Source of the DNA: DASQPR01 sp963836775
GTDB lineage: Bacteria > Actinomycetota > Actinomycetes > Mycobacteriales > Micromonosporaceae
Reading direction: 5' to 3'
NCBI GenBank assembly: GCA_963836775.1
Contig: CAWIKR010000003.1
Location: 3,348,001-3,412,000, forward strand
Length of the DNA: 64,000 nt
The notes below the pieces were generated by a model that was not told the origin of the DNA, did not search any database, and was given only the letters and a program-made list of their open reading frames with translations. A program made the translations under genes and the position numbers. Positions 9,212 through 17,716 of the stretch are shown here, piece after piece. The stretch's first letter is position 1. Each line of letters opens with the position of its first letter.

Positions 9212-9354
9212 GGGAGGAGCATCGCGGTCCTGGACGCGGTCGGCGCCGATTCATGAGCCGCGCCGGGTGGCCGGCCGATTGCCACGTCTCTTCGGCCAAC
9301 GCCGATCACTGCAGAGACGACGGTGCCCACCGCCGCGGGGTTCCAATCGCCGAA

Positions 9355-9475
9355 TGCAGCTACTGGCGTTCCCGGCCACGGTGCTGCGTTGGTATCGCGA
9401 CCTTGGTCGTCCGCCGTCACGCGGCCGTCGCACGGCCCAAGCGCCCGCGCCGGCCGGCGGACCGTGCGTTGAGTT
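9355..9475 (+). mobile_element. Integrase-type transposase N-terminal remnant
   Basis: A short readable piece, LAFPATVLRWYRDL, is followed after a frame change by VRRHAAVARPKRPRRPA. This resembles the HTH-to-linker region of integrase-core transposases of IS481/IS3-like type, where LRWHRDLVRR and RPKRPGRP are common. No catalytic core follows. The remaining parts of 9212-9684 show nothing identifiable. Confidence 0.45.
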
Positions 9476-9684
9476 CCACAACGCACGGCCCAAACCAAGG
9501 CATCGCGAACGCCCGCCCGCCGCACCCACTGCCCCGCCGATCATCGACCCGCCGAAGACGGACCGAGTCAACATCCCAAGACGCGACCGAGCTTCGGCGG
9601 CTCCTGCAACGAGTACGAGCATGCCGCGTGACCTGGACGGACGAGATTTCGGCACGGGCAGCGTCCGCTGGTGTGCGGCCGTTC

Positions 9685-10191
9685 CTACATCTCCTTCATC
9701 GCCTCCTGCATGGCCCGGTCGATGTCCTTCGGACTCACGCCGAGATCTTCGGCGGTCTCCTTTTCGGCGCCGGTTACGGCGTTCTGGATGGCATCTTCGA
9801 CCTTGCCCTCGCCAACGACGACGAGTCCGGCGTGGCCGGGATCGATGAAGTCACCGAGCTGCTTCGCGCTGGCCCGGGACATGCCCTTGGCGAGGTGACC
9901 GCTCACCCCGCCGACTACGCCGCCTACCGCTGCCGCGCCGAGGATGGCCGGTGGGAAGACTGCTCCAATCACGGCGCCGGCCGCGATGCCCCACCACGCG
10001 CCGTGGCGCGTCGACGTCTCGTCCTTGTTCTCGTGGACCTTGCCGTCGGCGTCCTTGGTAATGACGGCGGCGTCGTATGAGCCAACCAGGCCGCCGGCGT
10101 GCAGGTCCTTGACGATCTGATAGTCCGCTTGGGCGGCGGACTCGTTCGGATACGACGCGACGTAGATGAACGTGCTGTCGGTCTTTGCCAT
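9685..10191 (-). CDS. DUF1269-family stress-type membrane-associated protein
   Basis: The 168-residue protein begins with a small alpha/beta region (residues 8-55). A glycine/alanine-rich hydrophobic stretch at about 70-105 (WGIAAGAVIGAVFPP and a further AAAVGGVVGGVSGHLAKGM) can span or insert into the membrane as a hairpin. A soluble C-terminal region follows. This layout fits the DUF1269 family, whose members are often induced by stress in actinobacteria but have no assigned activity. The start is secure because AGGAGG lies seven bases before the ATG. It is a single gene between transposase debris and a gene-free stretch. Confidence 0.8.
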   Translation of the reverse strand: MAKTDSTFIYVASYPNESAAQADYQIVKDLHAGGLVGSYDAAVITKDADGKVHENKDETSTRHGAWWGIAAGAVIGAVFPPAILGAAAVGGVVGGVSGHLAKGMSRASAKQLGDFIDPGHAGLVVVGEGKVEDAIQNAVTGAEKETAEDLGVSPKDIDRAMQEAMKEM

Positions 10192-10635
10192 TGCTTCCTC
10201 CTGTGGCGTTCACGGCAACGGACTCGCGCATCGGCCCGCCGGCTAGCGCCGTGGATTAGCCGTGCGCCATTAGCAACGACGTGGCCCTCGACACCGACGT
10301 TACCCATGCGCAACGTGGTGGGGGACGTCTTTGCCGGTATGGCCGGGCAGCCGCCACGCTGACCGGCGCCGGCCCAGGTCGCCAGGCGGGCACACAAGGC
10401 CCCGGCGCCCTTCGGCCCGCGCCATCGGCCACCGACCCTCGATCACCGCTCTGGGCGGCGCCCACGCCTCGGGCCTACGGTCCAAACGTGGACGCCAATC
10501 CCGAATTCCCGGCCCACGAGGCACACGCACCCCGCACCACCCAGGCGGCACCCGTGGCGGTCGTCAAGACCGGTGCTGCAACGGCACATTGCGATCATCG
10601 ATGGAGTTGCCAGACCTCAGGGTGCCGTTGCCGGA
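10192..10635. other. Gene-free stretch
   Basis: No recognisable gene or element was found. The leftmost bases hold the promoter and leader of the DUF1269 gene. Confidence 0.45.
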
Positions 10636-10935
10636 TCAAGGCTGAGGTGTCCTCTCCCGGGATCTGACCCGGGCCGCGAATGCCTCGATCGCGTCGATGA
10701 CTGCCTCGAAGCGCAGCGAGTGGTACAGGTCGAATGCGTGGTGCCCACCTTTCAGCTCGGCGTAGACGACAGGGGCGGCCGATGTCTGGCGCAGCTTGTC
10801 GGCGAAGTGCCGGGCATGCGCCACGGGCACCAGCGTGTCCTTGTCGCCATGGGCCAGGAAGAAGGGCGGTGCGTCGGCCGCGATGTGTGACTCCGGTGAG
10901 GACTCGAGCCCCTGGCCGACCCATGCGGGGGTTAC
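10636..10935 (-). pseudogene. Alpha/beta hydrolase (acetyl-esterase type), C-terminal remnant
   Basis: The minus strand encodes the last hundred residues of an alpha/beta hydrolase. The first readable part is PAWVGQGLESSPESHI, followed by the acid loop PPFFLAHGDKDTLVP with its catalytic Asp, then AHARHFADKL. The catalytic His region is ELKGGHHAFDLY, and a final amphipathic helix follows. The nucleophile half (GxSxG) is absent, and the fragment stops abruptly where an IS6 remnant begins, so insertion or deletion by that element probably destroyed the gene. Confidence 0.75.
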
Positions 10936-11136
10936 GAACCGACCGGACCGCGACAGTCGTCATCGCCGGCCTTGCATTCATGCAGAACCTTCGACGCGGG
11001 GGCACTACGAACTCGCTACTGAAGCCAGACGACCACTTCGAGTCGCCGTCGCGTCCACCGAGCTGGCATCGGCGATCTGAAATACAGACTCGGCAGACTT
11101 CACCATGCCCAGGGCGGGGATAATGCAACAGAGCCC
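10931..11136 (+). mobile_element. IS6-family remnant B: transposase C-terminus plus terminal repeat
   Basis: The sequence reads LRTDRTATVVIAGLAFMQNL, then after a frame change RGHYELATEARRPLRVAV, ending STELASAI and a stop at 11080. A well-preserved terminal repeat, TAATGCAACAGAGCCC, lies at 11121-11136. This matches the IS6-type end GGCTCTGTTGC. Everything N-terminal to the last 50 residues is gone. Confidence 0.85.
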
Positions 11137-11297
11137 ACGTTGGTTTAGATGTGATCCTCTGCGGATCCATCGGCAGGCTCGAAGATTTCGTTAGGAACCC
11201 ACCGTGGCGCCGCAGTAACCACAGCCAACATTCGAAATGACCGCTGGTATTGCCCCGCCGAGTATCTACGTTTCACATCCTTCCGCGTGCGCTGTTC

Positions 11298-12524
11298 CTA
11301 CACCGGCGCGGTCACCTCCTGCCACGTACGGCCGCCATTTGTCGTGGTGTAGACCTTGCCGTCTGCCTCGTAGGCGGCGACCAGGCCCGAGCCGGCCGCG
11401 AACGCGCCCGGTCCGCCCGGTCCGCCGGTGGGCGCCACATCGGTCCAGTGCACCCCGTCGGTGGCGTGGTAGATGTCGGAGCGATCGCCGGTGCGCCATG
11501 CGCCGTCGGCGAACGGATAGACGTTCTGGAGTTCGCCCTCTTGCGGCAGCGTCAGGGTTGCGCTCCAGGTGTCTCCGCCGTCGGTCGACGTCCGAAGCGA
11601 TTTGACTTGTGTGCCACCGACCGGGCCGTCCGAGCAGATCGCCCACAGCTTCCCGCTCGGGCCCGCCGATACGCTCGGTAGCCGCGACGTCGGGCATGGG
11701 TTGGGCATGTCCTGCCAATGCGCGCCCCGGTCTGACGTGGCCAGCCAGTGCGCGTCGTTGTTGTTGTCCACCGCGACAATCTCGGCATGATCGGCGTCGA
11801 CCGCGGCCATGGACACGATGGACTCCATGCCGCTGGCGGTGTGCGCGATCGGTCCTTGCCCGGCCCGTGCGGTGCGGATATTTGGCCCGACCACGAACCA
11901 CACTGTGCCGCCGGCCGCTTGCGGGGGCAGCGCGTCGAAGTTGCTGCCGCCCTGCACGTACGGCCAGTCGTGCCAGGTGCGCCCACCGTTCCTGCTCTCG
12001 GTGGCGGCAAGACCTCCCTGAATGATCCACATGTCGGTCGACCCGAGCAGAACCAGGTTCGCCACCCCGCTGTAGAACAGGTGAGTGGATCCGACGGAGG
12101 TCCACGTGGTACCCCGGTCAGTGCTACGCAGCACCGTCGCGGCGTGGGGCCCGGTCCCGTCTGAGGCGCAGGGGGCGTCGCACGAGGATCGCAGCGCGTA
12201 GAGGTCGCCGCTCGCGCCGAATGCCAAGCTGCCGATCGAGGGCTGTGGCGCGCCGCTGTCTATGGACGGGCCCGTTGACGGCGCCGCGGACGGATCCGTT
12301 GATGGTGCTAGCGTGCTCGTCGCCGCGGGCCCCGCCGGGCGTCCATGGCCACCCGGGCGGGCGACCAGCGCCGCCGTCGAAAGGCACGCCACGACGGCGA
12401 GCCCTGCCACCAGCACCTGGCGGTGGGTCCGGCGACGGCGACGCTCGACCAGCGTTGCGAATGGCGGCTGAACCGCCTCACGCTCGTACCGAGCCCGGAT
12501 CTCCTCCAGGATTGTGTCAGGCAT
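11298..12524 (-). CDS. Membrane-anchored Asp-box (BNR-repeat) protein, probable partner of the ECF sigma factor
   Basis: The start at 12524 is set by GGAAGGAG seven bases upstream and by a start/stop overlap with the sigma gene. The 408-residue product has a charged cytosolic N-terminus (1-36), one membrane helix (about 37-55), a Pro/Ser/Thr-rich linker (62-97) and a long extracellular region. That region has repeated Asp-box motifs of the SxDxGxTW kind, including STDRGTTW at 134-141, SRNGGRTW, TSDRGAHW, STDGGDTW and TNGGRTW near the end. These suggest a beta-propeller. It lacks the HxxxCxxC zinc motif of classical anti-sigma factors. Sitting in one operon with an ECF sigma gene, the N-terminus may bind the sigma factor while the propeller senses something outside the cell; this is an inference. 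Confidence 0.8.
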   Translation of the reverse strand: MPDTILEEIRARYEREAVQPPFATLVERRRRRTHRQVLVAGLAVVACLSTAALVARPGGHGRPAGPAATSTLAPSTDPSAAPSTGPSIDSGAPQPSIGSLAFGASGDLYALRSSCDAPCASDGTGPHAATVLRSTDRGTTWTSVGSTHLFYSGVANLVLLGSTDMWIIQGGLAATESRNGGRTWHDWPYVQGGSNFDALPPQAAGGTVWFVVGPNIRTARAGQGPIAHTASGMESIVSMAAVDADHAEIVAVDNNNDAHWLATSDRGAHWQDMPNPCPTSRLPSVSAGPSGKLWAICSDGPVGGTQVKSLRTSTDGGDTWSATLTLPQEGELQNVYPFADGAWRTGDRSDIYHATDGVHWTDVAPTGGPGGPGAFAAGSGLVAAYEADGKVYTTTNGGRTWQEVTAPV

Positions 12525-13030
12525 CGTGCGCTCCTTCCAGCGCGTAGTCGGACCCGAGCAGCCCCCGCAATGCCTCCCGGCCACGGGACAGACGGGCTTT
12601 GACCGTGCCGACCGGGACGTCGGTGCGGCGAGCCGATCTCGGCCAACGACAGGTCGGCCAGGTAGTGCAGCGCAATGGCCTCCCGCTGCGCGAGCGGCAG
12701 CCGCCTCAGCGCTGTGGTCACCCGGATCCGGTCATCCATGGCGTCCGACCCGTCAGCGGCCACCGCGTCGACCGCAAACCGGGCGCGATGGCGCTGCGCG
12801 GACCCGATGCGGCGCCAGCGGGAGCGCAGGTGGTTGACGGCCACCAGATAGAGCCATGCCTCCGGATCGTCCACGTTGCGCCCGGCGGGGCCCAACGCCC
12901 GAACGAACGCCTCTTGCACCGCCTCCTCGGCATCTGCGCAGGAACCGGCGACAACCGCGACGAGCGCGACCAGCCGGCGATAGTGCCCCGCGTAGACCTG
13001 CGCCCAGGTCTCCTCTTGTGTCTTGGGCAC
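12517..13030 (-). CDS. ECF-type RNA polymerase sigma factor, single-base frameshift
   Basis: The start is GTG at 13030. Region 2 is evident (AEEAVQEAFVRAL, then DPEAWLYLVAVNHLRSRWRR), and region 4 begins with ALRRLPLAQREAIALHYLA. At about 12640 the frame is lost. One extra base there, if removed, restores VPVGTVKARLSRGREALRG, giving a sigma factor of normal length that ends at 12517 and overlaps the next gene's ATG by a few bases. As written, the frame runs on to 12308 with a meaningless tail. The shift is either a true inactivating mutation or a sequence error. Such factors redirect RNA polymerase to a small stress regulon, usually including their own operon. Confidence 0.8.
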
Positions 13031-13202
13031 CGCACCACCCCGTTCTCCCCAGTCGTCGCGCGCTTAATCGATACGCTTAATCGATACGCGTCGTAGACAT
13101 GACGCGATGCCCAGCACATTGGTTGCACCGCGCAACGGCCTGCTTGAGCGACTCCGTGCCGACGCATGTCGTTTGTGAGGCCCGCGGGTGGGTTCCACCC
13201 TG

Positions 13203-13246
13203 TGGCGGTGGCGGTGGCGGTGGCGGTTGCGGTGCCGGTGCCGGCG
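13203..13246 (+). repeat. GGCGGT hexanucleotide repeat in the sigma/DUF2252 spacer
   Basis: Four perfect TGGCGG units (13203-13226) are followed by imperfect ones. They lie in the 389-base spacer between the ECF sigma gene and DUF2252 gene. The same spacer holds a direct repeat GCTTAATCGATAC at about 13063-13088, just upstream of the sigma gene, which may be part of its promoter. No gene was recognised in the spacer. Confidence 0.7.
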
Positions 13247-13419
13247 GGCGCTCCATGATGACACCCGCGGGCCGGTAGCCGAGATTCCACTTCTCGGACG
13301 GGGTTCTTTCCACGCGCCTAGCATGGATACACGTGAGCGCTCAAGAAGCAGTGCCAGGTGTTAAGTGCCCGGGCAATGCTCGTGGCCTGGAGCCGGGTGG
13401 GTGACCGGTCAGTGCGGGG

Positions 13420-14961
13420 GTGAGCCGGATGGCTGTGCGGAAGGTCGCGCATCCGAGCGTCGATGATCGCAAGGCGATGGGTTTGGAGGCCCGGGATCGG
13501 GCGCCGCTGTCGAGCCACACGGGGTGGCGTCCTGCTTCGGATCGTCCTGATCCGGTGGCCTTGTTGGTTGAGCAGGATGCCGCCCGGGTGCAGGATCTGG
13601 TGCCGGTGCGTCACGGCCGGATGATGGTCTCGCCGTTTACGTTCTACCGGGGTGCGGCCAAGATCATGGCGGCGGATCTGGCGGATACGCCGGTGGCCGG
13701 CCTTGAGGCGCAGTTGTCCGGCGACGCGCACCTGTCGAATTTCGGCTTGTTCGCCTCGCCGTTGCGGGACCTGCTGTTCGACGTGAACGACTTCGATGAA
13801 ACCCTGCCCGGGCCGTTTGAGTTCGACGTGGAGCGGATGGCGGCGAGTTTTGTCATCGCGGGCCGCAACAACGGGTTCGCCAACGCGGACACGCGTGAGG
13901 CGACGCTGGCATCGGTGCGGGCCTACCGGGAGGCGATGGCCTCGTTCGCGCAGATGGGTGTGATGGACATCTGGTATGCCCACCTGGACGAGGATGAGCT
14001 CAAGGCGTCGATCAGCAGCGCCGTGGCCGGGACAAAGACGCAGGAGAAGACGGCCAAGAAGCAGGAGAAGGCCGACAAGCGGGCAGGGGCGCCGAAGAAG
14101 GCCAAGAAGCAGGCCAAGGAGGAGAAGAAGGCGGCCAAGAAGGAGGAGAAGGCGGAGGAGAAGGCGGAGAAGCGGGCGGACAAGATCATGGCGAAGGCGC
14201 ATACGCGCGACAGCCTGCAGGCGCTGTCCAAGCTCGGCGAGCTGGTCGACGGGACCTACCGGATCGTCAGCCAGCCGCCGATCGTCGTCCCGGCGCGCGA
14301 GCTGGGCACCACTGACGGTCTGTCCCCGGACGAGGTCACCTCGGCGATCCACGACGAGTTCCGCGCCTACCGGGCCACCCTGCCGGACGACCGGCGCAAA
14401 CTGCTGGAGCGTTTCGAGATCGTCGACGTGGCCCGCAAGGTGGTCGGCGTCGGCAGCGTCGGCACCCGTGAATTCATCGTTTTGCTCCAGGGCCGCGACG
14501 CGCACGACCCGCTGTTCCTCCAGATCAAGGAGGCCAGCGCCTCGGTGCTGGAGGCACACCTGCGCAAGAGCGCGTACCGCCAGCACGGCGAGCGGGTGGT
14601 GCAGGGACAGCTGATGATGCAGGCCGCCAGCGACATCTACCTCGGCTGGGCCAAGGGCCCGGATGCCCGCCACCAGTACTACTGGCGCCAGCTACGCGAC
14701 ATGAAAGGCTCCCTGGACGTGGAGAAGGCGAAACCGGTCGGGCTCACGCTCTACGCACGCACCTGCGGGTGGACGCTCGCGCATGCCCACGCCCGGTCCG
14801 GCAACCCGATCGCCATCGCCGAGTACCTGGGCGAGGGCGACGCGTTCGACAAATCGGTCACCGACTTCGCCGAACGCTACGCCGACCAGAACGAGCAGGA
14901 CTACCAGCAGTTCGTCAACGCGATCCGATCCGGCAAGCTGGAAGCGGTCGAGGGCGTCTGA
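13420..14961 (+). CDS. DUF2252-family protein with a lysine/glutamate-rich insert
   Basis: The 513-residue product is a DUF2252 protein, a family with a kinase-like fold but no established substrate. Conserved blocks are SPFTFYRGAA (about 68-77), SGDAHLSNFG (about 100-109) and FDVNDFDETLPGPFEFDVER (about 122-142). Later blocks are ARKVVGVGSVGTRE and the C-terminal CGWTLAHAHARSGN. Between about 205 and 255 lies a highly charged Lys/Glu/Ala stretch, certainly helical and probably a coiled coil, which the paralogue at 28277-29746 lacks. GTG at 13420 and ATG at 13429 are both possible; GGGGG lies just before the ATG. No co-transcribed neighbour was found. Confidence 0.9.
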   Translation: MSRMAVRKVAHPSVDDRKAMGLEARDRAPLSSHTGWRPASDRPDPVALLVEQDAARVQDLVPVRHGRMMVSPFTFYRGAAKIMAADLADTPVAGLEAQLSGDAHLSNFGLFASPLRDLLFDVNDFDETLPGPFEFDVERMAASFVIAGRNNGFANADTREATLASVRAYREAMASFAQMGVMDIWYAHLDEDELKASISSAVAGTKTQEKTAKKQEKADKRAGAPKKAKKQAKEEKKAAKKEEKAEEKAEKRADKIMAKAHTRDSLQALSKLGELVDGTYRIVSQPPIVVPARELGTTDGLSPDEVTSAIHDEFRAYRATLPDDRRKLLERFEIVDVARKVVGVGSVGTREFIVLLQGRDAHDPLFLQIKEASASVLEAHLRKSAYRQHGERVVQGQLMMQAASDIYLGWAKGPDARHQYYWRQLRDMKGSLDVEKAKPVGLTLYARTCGWTLAHAHARSGNPIAIAEYLGEGDAFDKSVTDFAERYADQNEQDYQQFVNAIRSGKLEAVEGV

Positions 14962-15607
14962 CGATCCGGCAGCAACTCAGCTGAACGGTGATGTGGCCGA
15001 CCTCCGACGACGACGAGCGTCAGTGCGCCGTCGTCAACAAGGTCGGGCTTGGCGAGCATTTGTCGCCACGCGATCGACCTGGCAACCATTGGCCTTTGAC
15101 GGGCCGGCCGCTGCCCAGCTCGGGTACCGATCGGAGTCGCGACGATCGGACCTCTGCTGCACAGACTGGACGGTGAGTCCACCGCGATCTTCGTTTCGGT
15201 GGACGTCAACAGTTTGTCAAGCCATTCGCAAGGCCGGTTCGTCGAGGTCGAGTTGGCGGATTAGTCAGTAGATCTCGCGGGGCGAGTCGGCACACCCGTC
15301 ACCGCGGAACTTTCCGACCAATCGAGCCGAGTCAGCAATTCGTCTCGAACGCGACGAGAGGCGGTCGACACCGTTGGTGACCCACCGCGCACTCGGACCC
15401 GTCCGAAGCACAGCGACTATGCGGCAGCGCCATCTCCAAATACGCCCCAAAGTTTGCACCAGGCGATACCGAGAGGCGACGTTCGCCGAGGTCAACGCCG
15501 TGCACGGCAGGTGATGGCCGCCGCCCTTCGGAGGCGGGAGAACAGGTTGATCTGGCTTGAGCCGGCCGGTCAGAATCCGCGGCCGAGCGGTGAGTAAGGC
15601 AGCGGCG
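14962..15607. other. Gene-free stretch after the DUF2252 gene
   Basis: No coding signal with family resemblance was found on either strand. No terminator hairpin stands out after the DUF2252 stop. Confidence 0.45.
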
Positions 15608-15728
15608 CGTGGCCCGCCTGATCGGCCCGCTCAGGTCCATGGAAGGTGAGCCGCTCTGGGCGGAACACCAGCGCGCCTCCGGTTGCCCGGCCGATTCCGG
15701 TCGTCGCGCCGGTAAATACGATCTGCTA
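15608..15728 (-). pseudogene. Short-chain dehydrogenase N-terminal fragment
   Basis: The minus strand next to the TMEM175-like gene reads IVFTGATTGIGRA and then RPERLTFHGPE. This is the glycine-rich cofactor loop of an SDR enzyme followed by the residues that precede its second strand. Only about 40 residues remain and no catalytic Tyr-x-x-x-Lys follows. Confidence 0.4.
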
Positions 15729-16415
15729 CCGGTCCGTTCCATTGCTCGTCACATCTGCTGATCGCCAGTTCCGCCGACGAATACCCTCACTCGTGATGGC
15801 GTGATAAATGATCATGACGATGATGCTGATCAGGCCGACGATCGGCGAAACGAACCAGGCCAGCAGCGCGCCGAGAAGATACAGCGCGACTCCGATCCAG
15901 GCCCGCGGCGCCTGGGCCGCCGCCCAATCCGCCGGTGTGTCGTCCTTGAGCAGCTGCCGGTGGCGGTCGAGATAGGCGAACATGCCGATCCATGCGGCCG
16001 ACATCGCCGCCGCCACCAGGGCATAGAGCGTGGCGGCTACGCGCCGGTCGTCGACGTTGGACCCGGACGTGAACGAGTCCGAAACCACCGCGGTAGGAAA
16101 CGGGATCACCACCGCACCAGCGAGGACGCCGAGATTGATCCAGTTCAGGCCGCGATCGATGTAGGCGATCTTCCGGAACAGCCCGTGGTGATTCAGCCAA
16201 ATGACGCCGACGTACAGAAACGAGGCGGCAAAGGCCAGGTACGCCGGCCACTGGTCGAGCAGCGCGCCCAGCAGGTGACCTGGTTCGTGTTGGGGCACCC
16301 GCAGATCCAGCACCAGCAAAGTGATGATGATGGCGAACACCGCGTCGCTGAACGCTTCGACCCGGGTCGTGTCGGCCCTGCGGCTCGGGTCATAGACGTG
16401 TTTGGATTGTGCCAT
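15726..16415 (-). CDS. TMEM175-family (DUF1211) potassium-channel-like membrane protein
   Basis: The product has about 229 residues. The first helix carries the family signature FSDAVFAIIITLLVLDL at about residues 22-38, which lines the pore in bacterial and lysosomal TMEM175 channels. Further helices follow at about 56-76, 92-112, 130-152 and 172-205, giving the expected six-helix unit. ATG at 16415 has GAGGGAAG about six bases upstream; GTG at 16418 is an alternative. Bacterial members are leak-type potassium channels. Here there is no obvious operon partner. Confidence 0.87.
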   Translation of the reverse strand: MAQSKHVYDPSRRADTTRVEAFSDAVFAIIITLLVLDLRVPQHEPGHLLGALLDQWPAYLAFAASFLYVGVIWLNHHGLFRKIAYIDRGLNWINLGVLAGAVVIPFPTAVVSDSFTSGSNVDDRRVAATLYALVAAAMSAAWIGMFAYLDRHRQLLKDDTPADWAAAQAPRAWIGVALYLLGALLAWFVSPIVGLISIIVMIIYHAITSEGIRRRNWRSADVTSNGTDR

Positions 16416-16504
16416 CACGCTTCCCTCGGCAGATGTCTACTCCAGGCTAAGCGTCGCTCATCGCCGGGACGGTTGGAATCCACTACCGCTGACCTTGGGA
16501 CTAT

Positions 16505-16789
16505 TTGCCGTGGTCCCGGGTGTGCATGGCACCCCGTGCCCTGCAGCAAAAAGCCCGCTTCGACCTAAACTGCACCCGCCGCGGCATCACCCCCGCCAAG
16601 GACATGATCTCCTACCAGGAACCCGAGGCGCTGCACCCGGAGCTCGACTACTGGTACTCCAAGGTGGAGCACTTCCAGCGGGAGATGGCCGCGTATGGGG
16701 CGGCGCTGACCGGCATCGAGGCTGCGCGGCGGACGCGGGTCCGCTGCGGTCCGTTCCGGCGCGAGCTTCCCCGGGCGGCGCTACCCTGA
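16505..16789 (+). CDS. Unrecognised small protein
   Basis: A 94-codon frame encodes a soluble sequence whose middle part looks protein-like (ISYQEPEALHPELDYWYS, then FQREMAAYGAALTGIEAARR). The first 20 residues and the arginine-rich tail do not. An ATG at 16526 is an alternative start. No family was recognised. It may be a remnant upstream of the dehydrogenase operon beginning 40 bases later. Confidence 0.3.
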   Translation: MPWSRVCMAPRALQQKARFDLNCTRRGITPAKDMISYQEPEALHPELDYWYSKVEHFQREMAAYGAALTGIEAARRTRVRCGPFRRELPRAALP

Positions 16790-16828
16790 TGAGATCCCCC
16801 ACCGGCAATCGTGTGACAAGGGGAATCT

Positions 16829-17716
16829 ATGGCAGGCACGCAGGAACCGGTGGCGGTGCTGGGGATCGGTGTGATGGGCCACGCGATGGCAACGAGTGCG
16901 CTGCGCGCAGGCATCCCGACGATCGTGTGGAACATCGATCCAGAGCCGACCCGCGATCTCGCTAGGCTCGGCGCGGAAGTCGCCGACAGCGCCGCCGACG
17001 CCGCCGGGCGAGCCGCGATCGTCGTCACGATGGTCACCGACGCCGATGCGGTCGTGTCGATCGCCCACGACCAGGGCATGTTGGCCGCGCTACGTCCGGG
17101 TGCTATCTGGGCGCAGATGAGCACGATCGGGGTGGCCGGGATTGAACGCGTCGCGGCTCTGGTGCAGGCCGAGCGTCCTGACGTGAGACTGCTCGACGCG
17201 CCGGTGTCGGGAAGCAAGGACCCGGCGGAGCACGGGCAGCTGATCATCTTCGCGTCCGGGCCCGAAGAGGTCCGCGCGCGGGTAGCTCCGCTGTTCGACG
17301 CGCTCGGCCAGCGCACCATCTGGGTCGGCGCCATTGGGGCTGGATCGCGGCTGAAGTTGGTGAACAACACATGGATCGCGTTCGCGTGCGAGGCGGTCGC
17401 CGCGTCGACCGCGCTTGCCCGTCGGTTGGGGCTCGAGACCGACACGGTCGTGGAGGCGCTGCGTGCCGGCCCGCTGGTGTCCCCGTGGCAGGAGGCCAAG
17501 CTGCAACGGATCGCCCGGGGCGAGTTCTCCGCGCAATTCGCGCTATCGCTTGCGCTCAAGGACGTCCACCTGGCCCTGCAGGCGGTCGAGGGCGGCCACT
17601 TCGCCGCCCTCGCCTGTCTGGCCGAGGAGTGGCAGCAGGCTGTCGATCAGGGGCTCGGCGACCAGGACCTCACCGCCGTGACCCGCGCGCTCGATCCGCC
17701 CGGAGCGAAGTCGTGA
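16829..17716 (+). CDS. 3-hydroxyisobutyrate-dehydrogenase-family NAD(P)-dependent oxidoreductase
   Basis: This 295-residue enzyme has the beta-hydroxyacid dehydrogenase layout. The cofactor motif is LGIGVMGHAMA at 11-21, the substrate-binding loop DAPVSGS is at 123-129, and the catalytic lysine is Lys176 in GSRLKLVNN. An all-helical C-terminal dimerisation domain follows. AAGGGG precedes the ATG at the right distance. The substrate cannot be read from the sequence; related actinobacterial enzymes are often imine reductases or act on small hydroxyacids. Its TGA overlaps the GTG of the next gene (GTGA), so the two are translationally coupled. That neighbour is an oxidoreductase fusion, which suggests a shared redox pathway. 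Confidence 0.88.
   Translation: MAGTQEPVAVLGIGVMGHAMATSALRAGIPTIVWNIDPEPTRDLARLGAEVADSAADAAGRAAIVVTMVTDADAVVSIAHDQGMLAALRPGAIWAQMSTIGVAGIERVAALVQAERPDVRLLDAPVSGSKDPAEHGQLIIFASGPEEVRARVAPLFDALGQRTIWVGAIGAGSRLKLVNNTWIAFACEAVAASTALARRLGLETDTVVEALRAGPLVSPWQEAKLQRIARGEFSAQFALSLALKDVHLALQAVEGGHFAALACLAEEWQQAVDQGLGDQDLTAVTRALDPPGAKS

Noticed and set aside
9190..10080. Plus-strand open frame of 296 codons
   Set aside because: It runs through transposase debris and then antisense to the DUF1269 gene; the sequence has no coherent protein pattern.
13190..13260. Repeat tract considered as a CRISPR-like array
   Set aside because: The units are six bases long without spacers; it is a simple microsatellite.
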